Part shown: positions 34,875 through 46,362 of the stretch, in pieces
Layout: every line of letters begins with the position of its first letter
Numbering within the stretch: position 1 is the first letter of the stretch
Origin: Notolepis coatsorum
Taxonomy: Eukaryota; Chordata; Actinopteri; Aulopiformes; Paralepididae
Direction: 5' to 3'
Length of the DNA stretch: 64,000 nt
NCBI GenBank assembly: GCA_963971535.1
Contig: OZ020598.1
Coordinates: 93,945,360 to 94,009,359 of the forward strand
Notes under the pieces: model-generated
Seen by the model: only the letters and a program-made list of their open reading frames with translations
Told to the model about the DNA's origin: nothing
The model's database searches: none
Made by a program: the position numbers and the translations under genes

Positions 34875-35389
34875 GCTTTCTTTTTTTCTGATTACTGCGT
34901 TATGGCTTAAACACCAAACGACGTCAAATAAATTTTGTAACCTTGATTTAATATTTGACGCTGGATATCGTATTATTTTAATGGTTCGCTATATCTGGGC
35001 CGGCTAGATCTATGAGTTTTATGCAAGTCATCGTGTGGGTACACTTTCCGGTTGCTGACATATTGGCGTGCTGTGACATATTGAATGTTCTGGAAATTTA
35101 ACAACATTCTGTGACTATACACACAGCTTACATCACCTCCGGAGGAACAAGTCTTCACAGCGGAACATCGCCCACCCCTGGCTTGGGGGACGAACTGCAT
35201 ATCATACGTATTTAAAAACCTTCTTTTTATCATTTTGCAATAGCTCCACTACTTTTCCATTTTATTTCATCCAGGTGTTTAAACTTAGCAAAGTTCTTTT
35301 AAGATTTAAGTAAATGTTCTATACTCTTTGAGGTTTCTCTAATTTAGTCCAATACCTCTGTGGTATAATTTCAGGTTCAAACTGCTATA
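34875..35389 (+). other. L1 inter-ORF sequence
   Basis: No coding motif; AT-rich spacer between ORF1 and the nested insertion. Confidence 0.5.
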
Positions 35390-37000
35390 TGAGTCTGATC
35401 GACCGCTACTGGGAAAATCTGATAACTGTAAGACCAGTGCACACACTCTAGGATAGATTCATTCTGTAATTTATATATAACTATTCTAGACACATTTCTT
35501 ATAGAAGTTACTATGGGGGTCAGGTGAGGTCGCATCTCCCCCGGAAGGGAGTGGTGGACAATCACAAAGTGACACCGCCCTTAAGATGACGGTCACGTCC
35601 TTTGCCCCCTGCCACGGTAAACATAATTTAGGTCTTGAGACAAAGTGATTTAGCATTACAGTCTTAACAGTAAACACAGTCTTCTCCTCTTCCCCCACAT
35701 TGGAACTTAGTAACATAATAGAATATGGGTTTCTAGCCGGCTAAAGTTAACATTTCAATAGATGGCTTTGTTTACTTTAAGCAGGATCTGGAAAGGGCTT
35801 GCTAGGTAAACAGTAAAAACAGTAGGCTAATGATTAAATCTTCTCCCCCGCTCTTTTTCTATAGAAATTCTTGGGGTCTTTTGGTTAGGGGAACAATAGG
35901 ACTGGCACAGACACCTAACATTAGGGTGGTAGCTTCCCCCAACTGCAGATAACACATTATCTGGAGACCATTTGCTCCAGGGCTTCAAAGAGCTACTGGT
36001 GGCTGCCAAATGTTTGTAAAATGGCCCCTCCCAGCCTGGCAAAAGACAGGAAATTAGTTTTGGTTTAAAACGTAGTTTTAATGTAATTAGACATTTATAC
36101 TGTACAGGAAAATAACAGTAAAATACAGACCTTTTAATTTCAGTCAGTTTAAAACAACATAGGCCGTTTTTAGACCCATTACAGGATAAGTTAGATAACA
36201 AAACCTAGTTTGGATTAAAGAAAAACGTTGCAAGTAGACTTAAAATACTTGGAGAATGGTAAAATAACCTTTTACTTGAAATATAGAAAGATAGATTCCT
36301 TTGTTCTTGTTAAAAACAACAAATAAGGCTAAATACAGTAACTAAATACCTATAGAAATTAGGAAAAGACTTAAATTCACTGTTTAAGTGCTGTCATAAC
36401 TAATCTCTAATCTTTTAGTTAGTAAAATCAAATGCTGTATACTTTAACGCTAAAACTCCAGAAACAGTATTTTGTCCTTAAAAATAGAGGGACTGCCTCT
36501 TTAAGAAACAAGATGACCGCTGACTCTAAATCCAAAATGGCCACTATGAGCCTTAGCCAATCAGGACGTAGAGCTCCGCCCCCTGACGAATCAGGTCGTC
36601 GTTCTCTCAGGGGCGGGATTTAACCTTTAAAAACCGGCTGCACAAGGGCAGAGGGGAGGAAGCTCTTGAGAACATGGTATGCACAGAAAAACGGAGGAAG
36701 GACCTGCCTGAAGCTGAGGACGACCAAGAATTCCTTTGTTGCCCTGACAACAAAGAAACCAACAACCTACCTACGCCATTGAAGATTATTATTCTTTAAC
36801 TACTTTTGATTAGACTGATAGTAATGACTGGTGGCATAGTACCGGATCCATTAATATCATTGCACATTCAATTATTGAAACAGATCATTTTTGTATATTC
36901 TGTGGATTTGAATAAAACCACCACTTGAGAAGTAACCAAACTCTCCTGGATTTCTTTCCTCCGCCGTGCAACAACAACAGATTTTGGTAACAGACTTAGG
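35390..37000. mobile_element. LTR-like insertion in L1 (possible solo LTR)
   Basis: Interrupts the L1 inter-ORF spacer. It is flanked by GCTATA on both sides (35384-35389, 37001-37006). It contains a TTTAAAAACC TATA-like box (about 36626) and AATAAAA (36910) with a downstream GT-rich stretch, as in an LTR. The termini (TGAGTCTG…CAGACTTAGG) are not canonical TG…CA. No coding domain, and the strand is inferred only from these signals. Confidence 0.4.
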
Positions 37001-37480
37001 GCTATAGAACACAACGCAGCAAGTTAGATTATACGATCAGGAAGCTCTGGTCGATCTTACGTTACATCTCTTTTATTCTTCAGTGTGTTTTAACTTACAC
37101 AAGTTCATATAAGGTTTAAGTGAATATACTTTGATATTTGAGGCATATTTTTATTTTATTTTCATATCTCCTTTTTATTTAACGGGAGAGTGGCCAAGCC
37201 ATTGTTGACATTCTACTAATGGTAGAATCGATAGTTTTAGATCCTATGGCAATTTGCATAGGAAAGTTAAGGATGAATTGCTCGTTTTGGGCAGACTGGT
37301 CGTGTACTTTAAAGGGAGGGAGGGAAATGGGGATAGGGGATTATATGTATGTGTCTTCTATATGTTTGTTATCATGCTCAAGCGCGGCTCTCAACAGGAC
37401 CTCAATAGTTGGATATATATCTATTATGAATCGCTACTCCAGAGGAATTACACACAGAAATACTGCAACATGTTTAGATT

Positions 37481-39850
37481 ATGGCTAGTTTGAATATATT
37501 GATTTGGAATACTGGGGGTCTAAACATGCAACATAAACGCAAAAGCGTGCTTACATTGATGAAAAGCAAACAGGTTGATGTGGCTCTTTTAAGCGAAACG
37601 CACCTTTTATTGGCTGACAATGTAAAGCTGGCGGATAAAATATATCAAAACATAAGCTACTCATCTTTTGGAACTAGATCTCGTGGTGTAGCTATAGTTG
37701 TAAAACGAAAGTTGAATATTAAATTGTTGGACGTATGGTCTGATGCAGACGGACGAGTAACCATTGCTAAGATAGACTACAGTAACAGGAAAATCGCTTT
37801 GGTAGCGGCTTATGCCGCTTATGCTTATCTTTACGACGCTAACTTCTACGCTACTCTAACTAGAACAATGTTGGATCTCCCCGAGTATTAATTTATAACT
37901 GGCGCAGATTTTAATGCCATCTGGGATCCCTTGATTGATAAATCTAATCTCACCACTTCCAATGATCAGAAACAGGCATCTAATGCATTACAGGCTTGGG
38001 CCAAGGATACAGGTGTAAATGATCTGTGGCGATTACTCAACCCAACGGCCCCGAGAGTACTCTTTCTTCTCAGCAAGACACAAGACATTTTCTAGAATAG
38101 ATTATGTTTTTGCTTCCCCTAGACTATTTGATAGCTTTGACGTGGAATTGGTAACCAGTGCACTATCAGATCACAGCTATTTACTCCTAAAGGGCTCATT
38201 TAGTAGAATAACTTCCCGAGCCCCAAGATGGCGTTTTAACTCAACACTGTTGAAAAACACTGAATTCAATTTACAATTCAACATAAAACTAAATGATTTC
38301 CTGCAGATTAATGCGGGTTCGGTACAAGACCCCAGAATGTTATGGAGATCGGTAAAGGGTTTTATTAAGGAAAACACTACTGTCTTTGCCTCCAACCTCC
38401 GCAAGAAACGGCAATCCAAATTGGTGGAACTGGAAACGCTACACTCGTCGTTGTTCTCCTATTTACAACGCAACTACTCGTGTCAATTGGAGTCTCAAAT
38501 TAAAGTGTTAAAAAAGGAGATTAACTCCATTTTAAGACAACAATCTGAATTTCATGGCTCTAAACCGAGTCACCTACTAGCTATGAAGATACGATCCAAT
38601 GCACAATTTGCTGATATACCCGCTATTAAGGACCAACAGGTACTTGTTACAGACCCCAAGAAAATCAACAAGACTTTTAGTGCGTTTTACTCTAACCTAT
38701 ACAAGTCAGAAGTGGTATTCGATCATAATAAACTGGATACATTTCTTGATCAAATTAACCTACCTAAAATTTCAGAGGAAGACGCTAAACAGTTAGATGC
38801 ACCTATTACACTAGAGGAACTTAGGGAGGCTATATCTGAATTGCAAAGTGGAAAGGCCCCTGGATGGGATGGTATCCCACCAGAACTGTACCTCTCATGT
38901 TGGGATGTAATTGGACCCCTATTACTTGACATGATTTTATACTCAATCAAAGAGGGGAACTTCTCCAGGGACGTTAATATGGCACTTATAACTGTCCTCC
39001 TTAAAAAAGACAAAGACCCCACCGAATATTAAGCTGTACGCTAAGATACTAGCCATCAGACTTCAAAAGCATATGACATCTTTAGTTCATCCTGATCAGA
39101 CAGGCTTCATAAGAGGCCGCCTGATCACGGATAATATTAGACGGTTACTGCATGTGATAGACGCCAGCAAGGAAGCTCTGATTTTTATCGTCACTTACTT
39201 ACGTCCTCATATGAGGTCCTTCCTCTAGACTTAGTCTGGAGGAAGGATATACCAAACTTGGAAGTAGATTTTGATTGGGATGAAGTTTGGGCAAACTTAC
39301 AGTTGTCATCACGCAACCCGGATCATCAACAGATTAATCTTAATTTTATTCATAGGACTTACTTAACTCCTAGACGTTTGCACCTAATGGGGCTCAAACA
39401 AGACTCTCGATGCTCCTTATGTTTAAACGGTGATATTGGTACATTTATGCATATGTATTGGGAATGCCCTCCTGTTAAGATATTCTGGGAAGAAGTAACC
39501 ACGCAATTATCAGAATTTTTATTTCTGACCATACCTGTACTGCCTTCTGTATTGTTGTTGAATGATGTTTCTCAGTTAGCAGCCTCTATACAGGTAAAGA
39601 GACTAATTTAGTTCGGTCTTACGGCTGCTAAAAAGCTGATAGCATCACGCTGGATTCAACCGGATAAAATGTGCCGGAAGGTATGGGTTCTTACCTATCT
39701 CGATGTGATTTATCTAGAGATACAGTATCTACCGCACAAATTTTAGGTGTTAATGAAGCCAGCATAGCAATCTGGTTAGATGTGGTGGAGAGGATAAAGG
39801 ATAGCATATGAATTTGTAATTCCTGGTGTTAAACGAAATAATGGATGGAT
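37481..39850 (+). pseudogene. L1 ORF2 remnant (endonuclease, partial RT, C-terminal zinc finger)
   Basis: The endonuclease starts ASLNILIWNTGGLNMQHKRK, with LLSETHLL, then ITGADFNAIWDP in a shifted frame and ALSDHSYLLL (SDH motif). The pre-RT segment reads ELQSGKAPGWDGIPPELYLS, then LIHPDQTGFIRGRL-like VHPDQTGFIRGRLITDNIRR. RT motifs with YxDD are deleted. The C-terminus after 39190 keeps LNFIHRTYLTPRRLHLMGLK and [20 protein letters not shown]. Several stops and shifts; non-functional. Confidence 0.88.
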
Positions 39851-40168
39851 TGTCCAAGAGGGGGTCCTGAGGGGGGGGGGGGGGGGAGCGAGCAAGAGCA
39901 TATGTATTGTATTGTATTTATTATGGGTATATCTTTTAATCTACATTTATTTTGATTTAAGTACTGGACTGTCATTATTGTTATTATTATGTCGATCATA
40001 GTCCTGTGATTTATTGTGGATTTCTACTGTTAATGTATTGTGTGTGTGGTTTTATGTAAAAAAGGGTAAATAAAAAACATTTGTTCAAAAAAAAAAAAAC
40101 AGTCCTTGTATTGGGCCGGTCACTGCAATCTAGTATCCGATCCAGTGATGCGCCCCACCGGAAAATCC

Positions 40169-41722
40169 TCAGTCCGTCTTCTTATTGGACGAGAGGTTCC
40201 CGTTGACATTCTGCATCTCTCCATTATTGTTCACGGACGTCCCATTGGCCAGGGGAGCGGACGACAGAATAGAGTCCGCCTCCTCGGGCTGTAGATATTC
40301 CTTTAGCACTCTCCGGTAGGTTGGGTGGGCTGTCAATACTTTTAGCAGGTCCTCCTCAGTAGGCTGGCCTCCACATGAGGCCTCCGTGTAGAGTTGATTA
40401 GTGTGTTGCTGAGGGAAACCCAGCAGCGCCCCCATCAGGCCAGACAGTTCCACTGCACTCAGCCTGCCTCTACCTTCCCTGTCAAACAGAGTGAACGCTG
40501 TGTGAAGGAGTGACTTGAAGCTGACAAAGCCAGAGATGACTGCAACACTCAGGTAGATCTGGCGGACATCCACACTGTCGTCCTTGGAATAGAGGCCACA
40601 GATGGAGACAGCTGTCCGTCTGTCCGTCAGTCCGAGAACTGAGGTCAGTTCATCCACGCCGATCTTCCATCCCAGGCTGCCTGACTGGCACCCGTCAATC
40701 ATTCTGTTCAAAGCAGCCTCCACCTCCGACACGCTGAGGCCATATTTATGTAGTAGGGAGAGTGCTTTCCTGGCGGGGGGCTCCATGGGGACAGAGAGAC
40801 CCCCTAGTTTACAGACAGGGACCCGGCCCTCCATCACATAGTCAGTAGCTGGAACTCCAAGGGCCTTGGCCATGAGCTTCTGGACGTTGTCAGCATACAG
40901 ACCGGGGTCGTCCTTCTCCTCCTGGGAGGGTGTGTAAACTGGCAGGTACTCGATGGTCATGTTTGTGTAGAATTGTGAAGAGGTGTGCCACAAGGCCTCA
41001 ACCAAGGTTGTTCCCTTGTAAGTCCAGCGAACTGTATCCAGCTTGTTAGGGTACTGCAGCAGAACAGGTTGTACGGGGACGCCGGCCAGGAAGGCACCTG
41101 GCTTGAACTTGATTAGAGCCCTGCCGTTCGTAGTGGTGCCTTCTGGAAACATGAGCATCTGAGGCCAGAGGCCATTTGAGGTCAGTCTCTCTGTGATCTT
41201 GGAGACCGCCTTCTTTCTCGACTCTCGATCCTTCCTGTTCACAGTCACTGACTGATTGAACTCCATCAGAGCTCCTATGAAGGGCACGCTCTTGTTCTCA
41301 ACCCGAGACACCACAGTGGCCAGCTGGGTGTAGCACAGGACCAGCATGTCCATGAAGCTGCTGTGGGGCGCCACGACCAGAACCGGGGCCTCCCTCAGGT
41401 CCGCACGGCAACCTTTGATCTTCACCCGGAAGCCCATTGAGAGGAACGCGGCCCGGCTCAGTGCCATGACGCCGTTGTGGTAGAGCCAGCGCCGCCAGCC
41501 GGTCACGGGCCGGGAGCGCCCTTCCTCAGACACGCCGGCAAACCTCAGCCGGGCCAGGGGCCATGTACAGAGGAAGAAGAAGGCGGTCAGGACGATGCGC
41601 ACGGGGAAGAGGATGCTGCCAAGGATGAGGCCCCTGATTCTTTGCGCCCTGGTCAGCTTCACTTGGTGCACAAAGGGATTCGGATACTCATGCGTTGCTG
41701 AGTGACTACATTGCCTCTGCAT
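40169..41722 (-). CDS. lpcat4: Lysophospholipid acyltransferase LPCAT4-like, single exon
   Basis: A 517-codon uninterrupted frame, starting at ATG 41722 in a good context (TGCACCATGC); codons upstream to 41755 are open but start with TTG. LPCAT enzymes acylate lysophospholipids with acyl-CoA in the ER. One hydrophobic segment lies at about residues 31-53. The acyltransferase motif HSSFMD (H120-D125, HX4D), PVLLQYPNKLDT and FPEGTTTN (E194-G195-T196) are present. A degenerate EF-hand (DREGRGRLSAVE, 414-425) follows. The C-terminus KKTD fits a dilysine ER-retrieval signal. AGVSEE, PVTGWRRWLYHNGV and SVPFIGAL favour LPCAT4 over LPCAT1/2, but the paralogue call is an inference. Vertebrate LPCAT genes normally have many introns, so this could be an expressed retrogene. 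An L1 tail begins about 70 bp after the stop. Confidence 0.88.
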   Translation of the reverse strand: MQRQCSHSATHEYPNPFVHQVKLTRAQRIRGLILGSILFPVRIVLTAFFFLCTWPLARLRFAGVSEEGRSRPVTGWRRWLYHNGVMALSRAAFLSMGFRVKIKGCRADLREAPVLVVAPHSSFMDMLVLCYTQLATVVSRVENKSVPFIGALMEFNQSVTVNRKDRESRKKAVSKITERLTSNGLWPQMLMFPEGTTTNGRALIKFKPGAFLAGVPVQPVLLQYPNKLDTVRWTYKGTTLVEALWHTSSQFYTNMTIEYLPVYTPSQEEKDDPGLYADNVQKLMAKALGVPATDYVMEGRVPVCKLGGLSVPMEPPARKALSLLHKYGLSVSEVEAALNRMIDGCQSGSLGWKIGVDELTSVLGLTDRRTAVSICGLYSKDDSVDVRQIYLSVAVISGFVSFKSLLHTAFTLFDREGRGRLSAVELSGLMGALLGFPQQHTNQLYTEASCGGQPTEEDLLKVLTAHPTYRRVLKEYLQPEEADSILSSAPLANGTSVNNNGEMQNVNGNLSSNKKTD

Positions 41723-42160
41723 GGTGCAAGCGTTGACAGTAGTTGTTGTTGTCAAACAAACTGTATTCCCACCCCTCCGATCGCCAATAATGGAATTGGA
41801 AACGAACGCACGCCCGTCGGAAAATTAAAAGTTCTTCCGTAAACAGTTCCTTTTAAAATGTAGTCCTGGACGTAGTTAGCGCCAGTTTAGTGGGTAAAAA
41901 GATATTCACAGATTCGAATTTCCGCTGTCAATAATTCTTAAGCGAAATGTTTTTAAAACACAAAGGATACCTCTTTCCTATCGTGGTAAGGTAGACAATG
42001 AGCTACAACCTTATTTTCACCTAAACAAGGCGTCCTCGGAGCTGTACATTTAATAATATTGATCTCTATGTGCAGTCGGCTGTGAGGCAAGTGCGCAGCC
42101 AGGGACGTCTAAAAAGTGCAACACCGAAAAGAGACACTACAAAAAGATTCAATAACTTCA
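41723..42160 (-). promoter_or_regulatory. 5' flank of the LPCAT-like gene
   Basis: Non-coding; no TATA box evident. A possible splice acceptor (ATACAG) ends at 41761 on the minus strand, with a poor pyrimidine tract. Position upstream of the ATG suggests 5' UTR/promoter. Confidence 0.35.
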
Positions 42161-42164
42161 CTGT

Positions 42165-42295
42165 CATACAATTATGACATCATACTGTGACATCACAAAT
42201 GTTCTAGAATGTTCTATTATGACATCATACTGTGACATCACAAATGTTCTAGAATGTTTGATTATGACATCATACTGTACTGTGACATCATAATA
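42165..42295. repeat. HSE-like tandem repeats, array 1
   Basis: About three copies of CATCACAAATGTTCTAGAAT GTTCTATTATGACATCATACTGTGA. Each core has TTC-TA-GAA-TG-TT(C/T), matching alternating nTTCn/nGAAn pentamers, next to TGACATCA. Confidence 0.92.
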
Positions 42296-42758
42296 ATAAA
42301 TTCTTTTTTTTCTTTCTTTTTTTATATCCTCAAACTAAATCCTCAATTTGAATAAAGTGATTAATCTGATTAAATGAGTCTTTTTTCTTTTATTAAATCA
42401 ACTTTCCAGCCCCCTGTCAACTGTCAAATGATGTCAAACTGTCAACCTGAATTAACATTCATTATTACATGGCGTTTTCACATTCGCCGAAATGCTTGCT
42501 TGTGATTGATCAATAGCCTGCGACAGCGGTGAATTATTTTTCAATAACCACCAGTGATTATTGTTTTTCGCAGCTGGAGTAATCAAGCCCCACTGACACA
42601 CACTGTTTCAGTGCAGCCAATCAGACACACCTGCCAGGCGGCCCGCGATAATAATAATCACTTTATTTGGGCTGACAGAGCCACAGAACTGCGATTTGTA
42701 AAATGAATTAGGTATATTGTTAGTAAGTTAGCCATGTAATAAGCGGGATAATGTATAG

Positions 42759-44159
42759 CGGACGACTCAGCCCTGCTGGTCTCTGACAAGAACAAGTTAC
42801 AGGTTGAAAAAACCCTCAGCTCGGAACTAGGCAGAATCTGCATATAGCTCGCTGATAACAAACTATCATTACACATGGGCAAAACAGAGTCCATTCTCTT
42901 CGGTTCAAATAACAAACTCAGCAAGACCGACGGCTTCTCAGTTACAGTGGGTGACTATATTGTCACAAGGAAAGATGAAATTACCTACCTGGGTTCCATC
43001 CTAGAGGCTAATCTCTCCTGTGACAAAATGGCATCCAATGTAATAAAAAAAGTCAACCAACGAACTCGATTCTTGTACCGGATCTCCTCTCTGGTAAACA
43101 AGAATACCCTGAAGACTCTGGCAGGAGCACTCATTCAGGGGTACTACGACTATGCTTGCACCTCATGGTACCAAAGCACCTCAAAGGCGCTAAAAACAAA
43201 ATTACAAACATCTCAAAACAAACTGGTCAGACTACTGCTTGACCTTACTCCTAGAACCCACCTCACCCCTGCCCACTTTGACAACCTAGGATGGCTTAGA
43301 GTAGACGACAGAGTACAGCAACTTGCAATGGGCCTGGTCTACAAGATACACTACACGACCAAGGTACCCATGTACATGTCAAAATACTTCCCAAAGGTCA
43401 GTGAATACCACGATCACAACACCAGAGGGAGCTCCACAAATCATGTTAAACCCAGATTCGGCTCAAATAAGGGACTAAACACGTTTCGCAATTATGCCAC
43501 ATCAATGTGGAACGCCCTACCCAAAGCTGTAAAGGAATGTGGATCACTACCCACTTTCAAAACCTCTCTCAAGGGACACCTACGGGAGACTGCAATTCAA
43601 CACTGGCCCCTGTAAATATCCTAACCCAACCCCCTCCAATGTACAGTCATTTACCTAGTATGGTTTTGTCAATAGTCCAATGTACAATTTTGTTTGTTTG
43701 TACAGTGTCTCCTCCCCCCCCCCCCTCAATGTACAGTTTTACTTGTTTATACAGTGTGCCCCCCCCCCCCCCCAACCACCTCCAATGTAAATTACCCAGT
43801 ATGGTTGTCAATATCCCAATGTACCCAACCCCCCGGGCCCCCACCCAACCTCCTCCAATGTACAGTTTCTACGTCAAATGTATATACTCCCTTTTCTTGA
43901 CTCCTTCTGTATCACAAACAGTACTGTATTTGCAAATCTGGTATGTCATAAATGTATAGATGTAGCAGTACTGACTATCTGTATGTCATGTATGTCATAT
44001 ATGTCCTGATGAATTGAAAATGGGGGACCCTGATGTAAACAAGACGAAAGTCTTTCTCTGGTCTGCATCCCCTTAACAATTGTGTGTATTGAGCTGTACT
44101 GTATTGTACCCATTCTGCAATCTGTTAATAAAGTTTTCAATCAATCAATCAATCAATCA
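42759..44159 (+). mobile_element. 5'-truncated CR1/L2-type LINE, copy 1, with (AATC)n tail
   Basis: The insertion starts inside the RT catalytic box (…ADDSALLVSDKNKLQVEKTL) and continues through SLHMGKTESILFGSNNKLSK, YLGSILEANLSCDKMASNVI and NYATSMWNALPKAVKECGSL to a stop at 43615. A 3' UTR with C-rich spacers, AATAAAGTTTTC and (AATC)n follows. One in-frame TAG (about 42846) replaces an expected Trp. The uninterrupted paralogous site at 45.28 kb proves the ends and shows a 4-bp ATAG duplication (42755-42758, 44160-44163). Confidence 0.92.
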
Positions 44160-44555
44160 ATAGCTATACTCGGTCATCATCGCAAAATAATTGACCTTCA
44201 CTGACGTTTAAACTCAGTGTCAGTCAATTATTTTGCGACAATGACCTCGTAGCTATACATTATCCCTTACGTATTCAATATGGTCTGATATTAACATTCA
44301 GTATTCAATATTGTCTGATTCAATATTAACATTCAGTATTCAAGTAGAACAGCTAGCTAGCCGTTGTGGACACTCACCTTTCCACAGCAAAACGGTAGGC
44401 AAGGCAACTTGGTTGAGAAATGCAGGCTTCAATCTATGTTGTTTAGTCTATCTGTTCAGTCCTCTTCAGTCCTGTTCCAAGATGCACAATGAGATCGTCT
44501 TCTTCTTATTTGAATTTCCGGCAGTGTATCGTGAGAGAATTGTTGAATATATATA

Positions 44556-45687
44556 GAACACAAATGTTCTAGAATGTTTGATTATGACATCCTACTGTGA
44601 CATCACAAATGTTCTAGAATGTGCTATTATGACATCATACTGTGACATCCACAAATGTTTTAGAATGTTCTATTATGACATCATACTGTGACACCACAAA
44701 TGTTCTAGAATATTTGATTATGACATCATACTGACATCACAAATGTTCTAGAATGTTTGATTATGACATCATACTGTGACATCAAAAATGTTCTAGAATG
44801 TTTGATTATGACATCATAATAATAAATTCTTTTTTTTTCTTTCTTTTTTTATATCCTCAAACTAAATCCTCAATTTGGATAAAGTGATTAATCTGATTAA
44901 ATGAGTCTTTTTTCTTTTATTAAATCAACTTTCCAGCCCCCTGTCAACTGTCAAATGATGTCAAACTGTCAACCTGAATTAACATTCATTATTACATGGC
45001 GTTTTCACATTCGCCGAAATGCTTGCTTGTGATTGGTCAATAGCCCGCGACAGCGGTGAATAATTTTTCAATAACCACCAGTGATTATTGTTTTTCGCAG
45101 CTGGAGTAATCAAGCCCCACTGACACACACTGTTTCAGTGCAGCCAATCAGACACACCTGCCAGGCTGCCCACGATAATAATAATCACTTTATTTGGGCT
45201 GACAGAGCCACAGAACAACTGCGATTTGTAAAATGAATTAGGTATATTGTTAGTAAGTTAGCCATGTAATAAGCGGGATAATGTATAGCTATACTCGGTC
45301 ATCATCGCAAAATAATTGACCTTCACTGACGTTTAAACTCAGTGTCGGTCAATTATTTTGCGACAATGACCTCGTAGCTATACATTATCCCTTATGTATT
45401 CAATATGGTCTGATATTAACATTCAGTATTCAATATTGTCTGATTCAATATTAACATTCAGTATTCAAGTAGAACAGCTAGCTAGCCGTTGTGGACACTC
45501 ACCTTTCCACAGCAAAACGGTAGGCAAGGCAACTTGGTTGAGAAATGCAGGCTTCAATCTATGTTGTTTAGTCTATCTGTTCAGTCCTCTTCAGTCCTGT
45601 TCCAAGATGCACAATGAGATCTTCTTCTTCTTATTTGAATTTCCGGCAGTGTATCGTGAGAGAATTGTTGAATATATATAGAACACA
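44556..45687. repeat. Tandem block B
   Basis: Complete unit of ~1.13 kb with six HSE-like repeats (44560-44815), the intact palindrome and the GAACAGCTAGCTAGCCG segment. Nearly identical to block A without the LINE. Confidence 0.93.
45275..45391. repeat. Long imperfect palindrome (fold-back MITE-like)
   Basis: The left arm GGGATAATGTATAGCTATAC … GCAAAATAATTGACC pairs with the right arm GGTCAATTATTTTGC … GTAGCTATACATTATCCC. Arms are ~50 bp with a short loop around GACGTTTAAACTCAGTG. The same palindrome is in block A, split by the LINE. Confidence 0.9.
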
Positions 45688-46362
45688 AATGTTCTAGAAT
45701 GTTTGATTATGACATCCTACTGTGACATCACAAATGTTCTAGAATGTGCTATTATGACATCATACTGTGACATCCACAAATGTTCTAGAATGTTCTATTA
45801 TGACATCATACTGTGACACCACAAATGTTCTAGAATATTTGATTATGACATCATACTGACATCACAAATGTTCTAGAATGTTTGATTATGACATCATACT
45901 GTGATATCACAAATGTTCTAGAATGTTTGATTATGACATCATAATAATAATATTTTTTTTTTTTTTATATCCTCAAAATAAATCCTCAATTTGAATAAAG
46001 TGATTAATCTGATTAAATTAGTATTTTTTCTTTTATTAAATCAATTTTCCAGCCCCCTGTCAACTGTCAAATGATGTCAAACTGTCAACCTGAATTAACA
46101 TTCAGTATTCAATATGGTCTGATATTAACATTCAGTATTCAATATTGTCTGATTCAATATTAACATTCAGTATTCAAGTAGAACAGCTAGCTAGCCGTTG
46201 TGGACACTCACCTTTCCACAGCAAAACGGTAGGCAAGGCACCTTGGTTGAGAAATGCAGGCTTCAATCTATGTTGTTTAGTCTATCTGTTCAGTCCTGTT
46301 CAGTCCTGTTTCAAGATGCACAATGAGATTTTGAAAGAGAATTGTTGAATATATATAGAACA
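45688..46362. repeat. Tandem block C (internal deletion)
   Basis: HSE-like repeats, then a unit lacking ~400 bp including the palindrome; the join is at two copies of TTAACATTCA. Confidence 0.92.

Larger units (their letters stand above)
33335..40099 (+). mobile_element. L1/Tx1-type LINE with ORF1 and ORF2 remnants, multiply interrupted
   Basis: ORF1 (33445-34874) and ORF2 (37481-39800) in L1 order, ending in AATAAAAAACATTTGTTC and an A13 tail at 40087-40099. Nested in it are a LINE 3' end (33690-34171) and an LTR-like segment (35390-37000). An internal deletion near 39180 removes much of the RT. The tail lies about 70 bp past the stop codon of the LPCAT gene, antisense to it. Confidence 0.88.
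42161..44555. repeat. Tandem block A (interrupted by a LINE)
   Basis: Order: HSE-like repeats (42170-42290), ATCCTCAAACTAAATCCTCA region, AATAATAATCACTTTATTTG region, palindrome (split at 42758/44160), then GAACAGCTAGCTAGCCGTTG region. The same order recurs in blocks B-D. Removing the 1.4-kb LINE gives a ~1-kb unit. Confidence 0.92.

Noticed and set aside
41723..41755. N-terminal extension of the LPCAT-like protein (TTTTTVNACT)
   Set aside because: It begins with TTG, not ATG; the first ATG is at 41722 in good context and matches family length.
44311..46348. Conserved 67-95-codon ORF (…HSPFHSKTVGKATWLRN…) in each tandem block
   Set aside because: Conservation is explained by recent block duplication; the frame is not extended, and the deletion in block D removes its start.
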